Source: an alpha proteobacterium AAP38 (GTDB taxonomy: Bacteria; Pseudomonadota; Alphaproteobacteria; Azospirillales; Azospirillaceae). From it: a DNA stretch of 64,000 bases. Position numbers and translations under genes: made by a program. The stretch spans positions 45,146-109,145 of the forward strand of contig LJHR01000006.1 in assembly GCA_001296005.1 (NCBI GenBank). The letters are read 5' to 3'. The notes below the pieces were generated by a model, which did no database searches, had not been told where the DNA came from, and was given only the letters and a program-made list of their open reading frames with translations. This document shows positions 61,801 to 64,000 of the stretch, one piece after another. The first letter of the stretch is position 1. The number at the start of each line of letters is the position of its first letter.

Positions 61801-61843
61801 AAGGATTCTGCTGTCCCTGCGGGGACCTGGAGACGTTGTTTCG

Positions 61844-62740
61844 ATGATCAGGATCGGTGTTGATTTCGGCGGCACGAAAATCGAAGTGGCCGCCCTGTCG
61901 GAGGAAGGGGAATTCCTGTCCCGTCTGCGGGCCCCCAATCCAGGCGCCTATGATGCCGCCATCGAGACGGTGCGTGACCTGATCGCGCAGACGGAGGCAG
62001 CCATCGGCCCCGCGGCCAGCATCGGGCTGGGCGTGCCGGGCAGCGTCAATCCCGCCACCGGCCTGATGCGCAACGCCAATTCCACATATCTGAACGGGCG
62101 CGACTTCGCTTCCGACCTGTCCGCCGCCCTGGCCCGGCCCGTGCGGCTGGCCAATGACGCCAATTGCCTCGCCCTGTCAGAGGCGGTGGACGGGGCCGCT
62201 GCCGGCGCCGCTGTCGCCTTTGCCATCATCATCGGCACCGGCTGTGGCGGCGGGCTGGTTGTGAATGGCAGGCTGGTGGAAGGGGCCAATGGCATTGGCG
62301 GCGAATGGGGGCACATGCCCCTGCCCTGGCCGACGGCGGCGGAGCTGCCAGGTCCCGATTGCTGGTGCGGGCAGCGTGGCTGTCTGGAAACCTGGGTATC
62401 GGGTACCGGCCTGCGCCGGGACCATGCCAACGTCACCGGCCATGACCAGCCCGGCGAATGGATCATCAAGGCGGCGCGTCGCGGCGATGCGGGGGCCAAG
62501 GCGGCACTGGACCGCTATATCCACCGGCTGGGCCGTTCCATGGCCGTGATCGCCAATATTGTCGATCCGGATGTTTTCGTGCTGGGCGGCGGCCTGTCGA
62601 ATGTGGCGGAGATCTATGAGGGCCTGCCCAGGGCCATCGCTGCCCATGTCTTCTGCGACACCTGGAGCGCGCGGATTCTGCCGGCCCGCTGGGGCGACAG
62701 TTCCGGTGTGCGGGGTGCCGCCCGGCTCTGGCTTTCCTGA
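61844..62740 (+). CDS. ROK family sugar kinase
   Basis: A 298-residue ROK protein. The ATP motif DFGGTKIEVAAL is at the N-terminus, the catalytic Asp is in RLANDANCLALSEA, and the zinc motif CWCGQRGCLETWVSGTGL with upstream GGEWGHMPLPW is complete. It has no DNA-binding domain, so it is a kinase (fructokinase, glucokinase, N-acetylglucosamine or mannose type) rather than a repressor. GGAG lies about 12 bases before ATG 61844. Confidence 0.93.
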   Translation: MIRIGVDFGGTKIEVAALSEEGEFLSRLRAPNPGAYDAAIETVRDLIAQTEAAIGPAASIGLGVPGSVNPATGLMRNANSTYLNGRDFASDLSAALARPVRLANDANCLALSEAVDGAAAGAAVAFAIIIGTGCGGGLVVNGRLVEGANGIGGEWGHMPLPWPTAAELPGPDCWCGQRGCLETWVSGTGLRRDHANVTGHDQPGEWIIKAARRGDAGAKAALDRYIHRLGRSMAVIANIVDPDVFVLGGGLSNVAEIYEGLPRAIAAHVFCDTWSARILPARWGDSSGVRGAARLWLS

Positions 62741-62758
62741 CAGAAAAGCAGGTATCCC

Positions 62759-63922
62759 ATGACCCGTTCCTTCGCCTGTGATCAGGCCACCCTTCGTCGC
62801 GACCGGCTGGTGGCCTGGCTGGTCGATCATGCCTATCCGCTCTGGTCCCGGAAGGGACACGGACCGGATGGCAGCTTTCATGAAAAGCTGGATCAGGGGA
62901 CGGGTCATCCCGTTCCCGGCTCCCGCCGCGCGCGGGTACAGCCTCGGCAGGTCTATGCCTTTTCCATGGCACCATCTTTCGGCTGGACCGGTCCCGCCAC
63001 TGATCTGGTGCGCCGGGGCTTGGATGCCTATCTGGCACAGTATCGCCGCCCCGACGGCCTGTTCCGGGCATCTGTCACCATGGATGGCAGACCGCTGGAT
63101 GACGGCCCGGCGCTCTATGATCAGGCCTTCACCCTGTTCGGGCTGGCATCGGCTGCACCGGTCCTGGGTGACATTGCGCGTCTGCATGGGGTGGCCGTGG
63201 GCTTGCGTGATCTGCTGATCGCCCAGTGCCGCTACCAAGGCGGCTTTACCGAGCTGCCGCAGGGCACGCTGCCTCTGCAATCAAACCCCAACATGCATCT
63301 GTTCGAAGCGGCCCTGGCCTGGGAAGCGGCAGGCGGCGATACAGGCTGGACCCGCATGGCCGACGGCATCGCCGAACTGGCGCTCAGCCATTTCATCGGT
63401 GCCGATACGGGCGCCTTGCGTGAATTCTTCGATGCCGACTGGCACCCAGCCCCTGGCATGGCGGGCCGCATCGTGGAGCCGGGGCATCAGTTCGAATGGG
63501 CCTGGCTGCTGCTGCGCTGGGGCCGGGCGCGGCAGCGGAACGATGCGGTGCAGGCCGGCCTGCGACTTTTGGAAATCGGGGAGAGACACGGTGTCGATCC
63601 CGCCCGCAACGTGGCTTTCAACAGCCTGCTGGATGATTTCTCCATCCACGATCATAGTGCCCGCCTCTGGCCGCAGACGGAGCGGCTGAAGGCCGCCGTG
63701 CTGGCGGCGGAGATTACGGGACAGGCCGATTTCTGGACCGTGGCCAGCCATGCCGCCGATGGTCTGCTGCGCTATCTGGACACACCGGTACCGGGCCTAT
63801 GGTGGGACAAGCTGTCCGCCGATGGCCTCTTCACCGATGAACCGGCCCCGGCCAGCAGCTTTTACCACATTGTCTGCGCGGTGGCGGAGTTCGACCGGGC
63901 TGTGCGCGCTGCCGGCAAGTGA
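62759..63922 (+). CDS. AGE family epimerase/isomerase
   Basis: A 387-residue (alpha/alpha)6-barrel protein of the N-acylglucosamine 2-epimerase/mannose isomerase family. Landmarks are RVQPRQVYAFSMAP, NPNMHLFEAALAWE, IVEPGHQFEWAWLLLRWG and RLWPQTERLKAA, carrying the conserved His and Arg residues. It likely interconverts mannose- and glucose-type sugars or their phosphates made by the preceding kinase. It starts 18 bases after the ROK gene. Confidence 0.92.
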   Translation: MTRSFACDQATLRRDRLVAWLVDHAYPLWSRKGHGPDGSFHEKLDQGTGHPVPGSRRARVQPRQVYAFSMAPSFGWTGPATDLVRRGLDAYLAQYRRPDGLFRASVTMDGRPLDDGPALYDQAFTLFGLASAAPVLGDIARLHGVAVGLRDLLIAQCRYQGGFTELPQGTLPLQSNPNMHLFEAALAWEAAGGDTGWTRMADGIAELALSHFIGADTGALREFFDADWHPAPGMAGRIVEPGHQFEWAWLLLRWGRARQRNDAVQAGLRLLEIGERHGVDPARNVAFNSLLDDFSIHDHSARLWPQTERLKAAVLAAEITGQADFWTVASHAADGLLRYLDTPVPGLWWDKLSADGLFTDEPAPASSFYHIVCAVAEFDRAVRAAGK

Positions 63923-63960
63923 TCGTCCATGCGCTCTAGAGTAGTCCTGGACCAACAGAA

Positions 63961-63988
63961 AGCCCCGGTGGATTTCTCCATCGGGGCT
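63961..63988. terminator. hairpin after the AGE gene
   Basis: AGCCCCGGTGGA (63961-63972) pairs with TCCATCGGGGCT (63977-63988) around TTTC, 12 pairs with one wobble. The plus-strand T-run is short (CTTAGG); on the minus strand TTTCTGTT follows, so it may serve a convergent gene beyond the window. Confidence 0.62.
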
Positions 63989-64000
63989 CTTAGGTTTGGA

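Overview
The window reads as a chromosomal segment of a GC-rich Gram-negative alphaproteobacterium, most likely Rhodospirillales (Azospirillum/Niveispirillum-like). The basis is strong G/C at third codon positions, an AddA-type recombination nuclease, a hisB-hisH-hisA-hisF-hisE-HIT order, and a sigma54-driven psp operon divergent from pspF. The genus is an inference. I saw no rRNA, tRNA, CRISPR array, transposase or prophage.

Layout. 1-7471: the cut 5' end of a minus-strand gene, an Anbu proteasome-like peptidase, a GNAT acetyltransferase, a MacAB-like exporter (adaptor, ATPase, two permeases) and a convergent lipoprotein. 7611-11767: histidine biosynthesis genes with a GNAT gene inserted by 4-base overlaps, then a HIT protein. 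11874-16546: a membrane histidine kinase and addA. 16562-20880: pspF with a DUF1801 partner, a sigma54 promoter with three 20-bp repeats upstream, and an enlarged psp operon. 20966-28345: a transglutaminase-like peptidase, then a RidA-type lipoprotein, a TonB-dependent receptor, a Tat-exported flavin amine oxidase, a cytochrome c and a GNAT. 28434-52309: a complete type VI secretion system (TssA-M, VgrG, a PAAR-like protein), almost all on the minus strand, with two effector candidates. 52426-58004: an HTH protein, a small unknown, a Tam-like methyltransferase, a GMC oxidoreductase, an ECF sigma/anti-sigma pair and a GlcG-like unknown. 58217-63922: a secreted GH2 glycosidase, a ROK sugar kinase and an AGE-family epimerase.

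How the genes work together. The T6SS island has every core component. It also has a deaminase-like ORF on the opposite strand and a DUF4157 protein carrying a His-then-Cys papain-like domain. The receptor/RidA/amine oxidase/cytochrome c block suggests envelope oxidation of an imported amine, with electrons passed to cytochrome c and the imine product hydrolysed by RidA. The psp operon carries two extra small membrane ORFs that look like a recombination of PspB and PspC tails with a shared membrane segment. The ECF sigma factor and the divergent GMC gene have promoter motifs of identical spacing, which suggests one regulon. The last three genes look like one end of a glycoside-use cluster running past the window.
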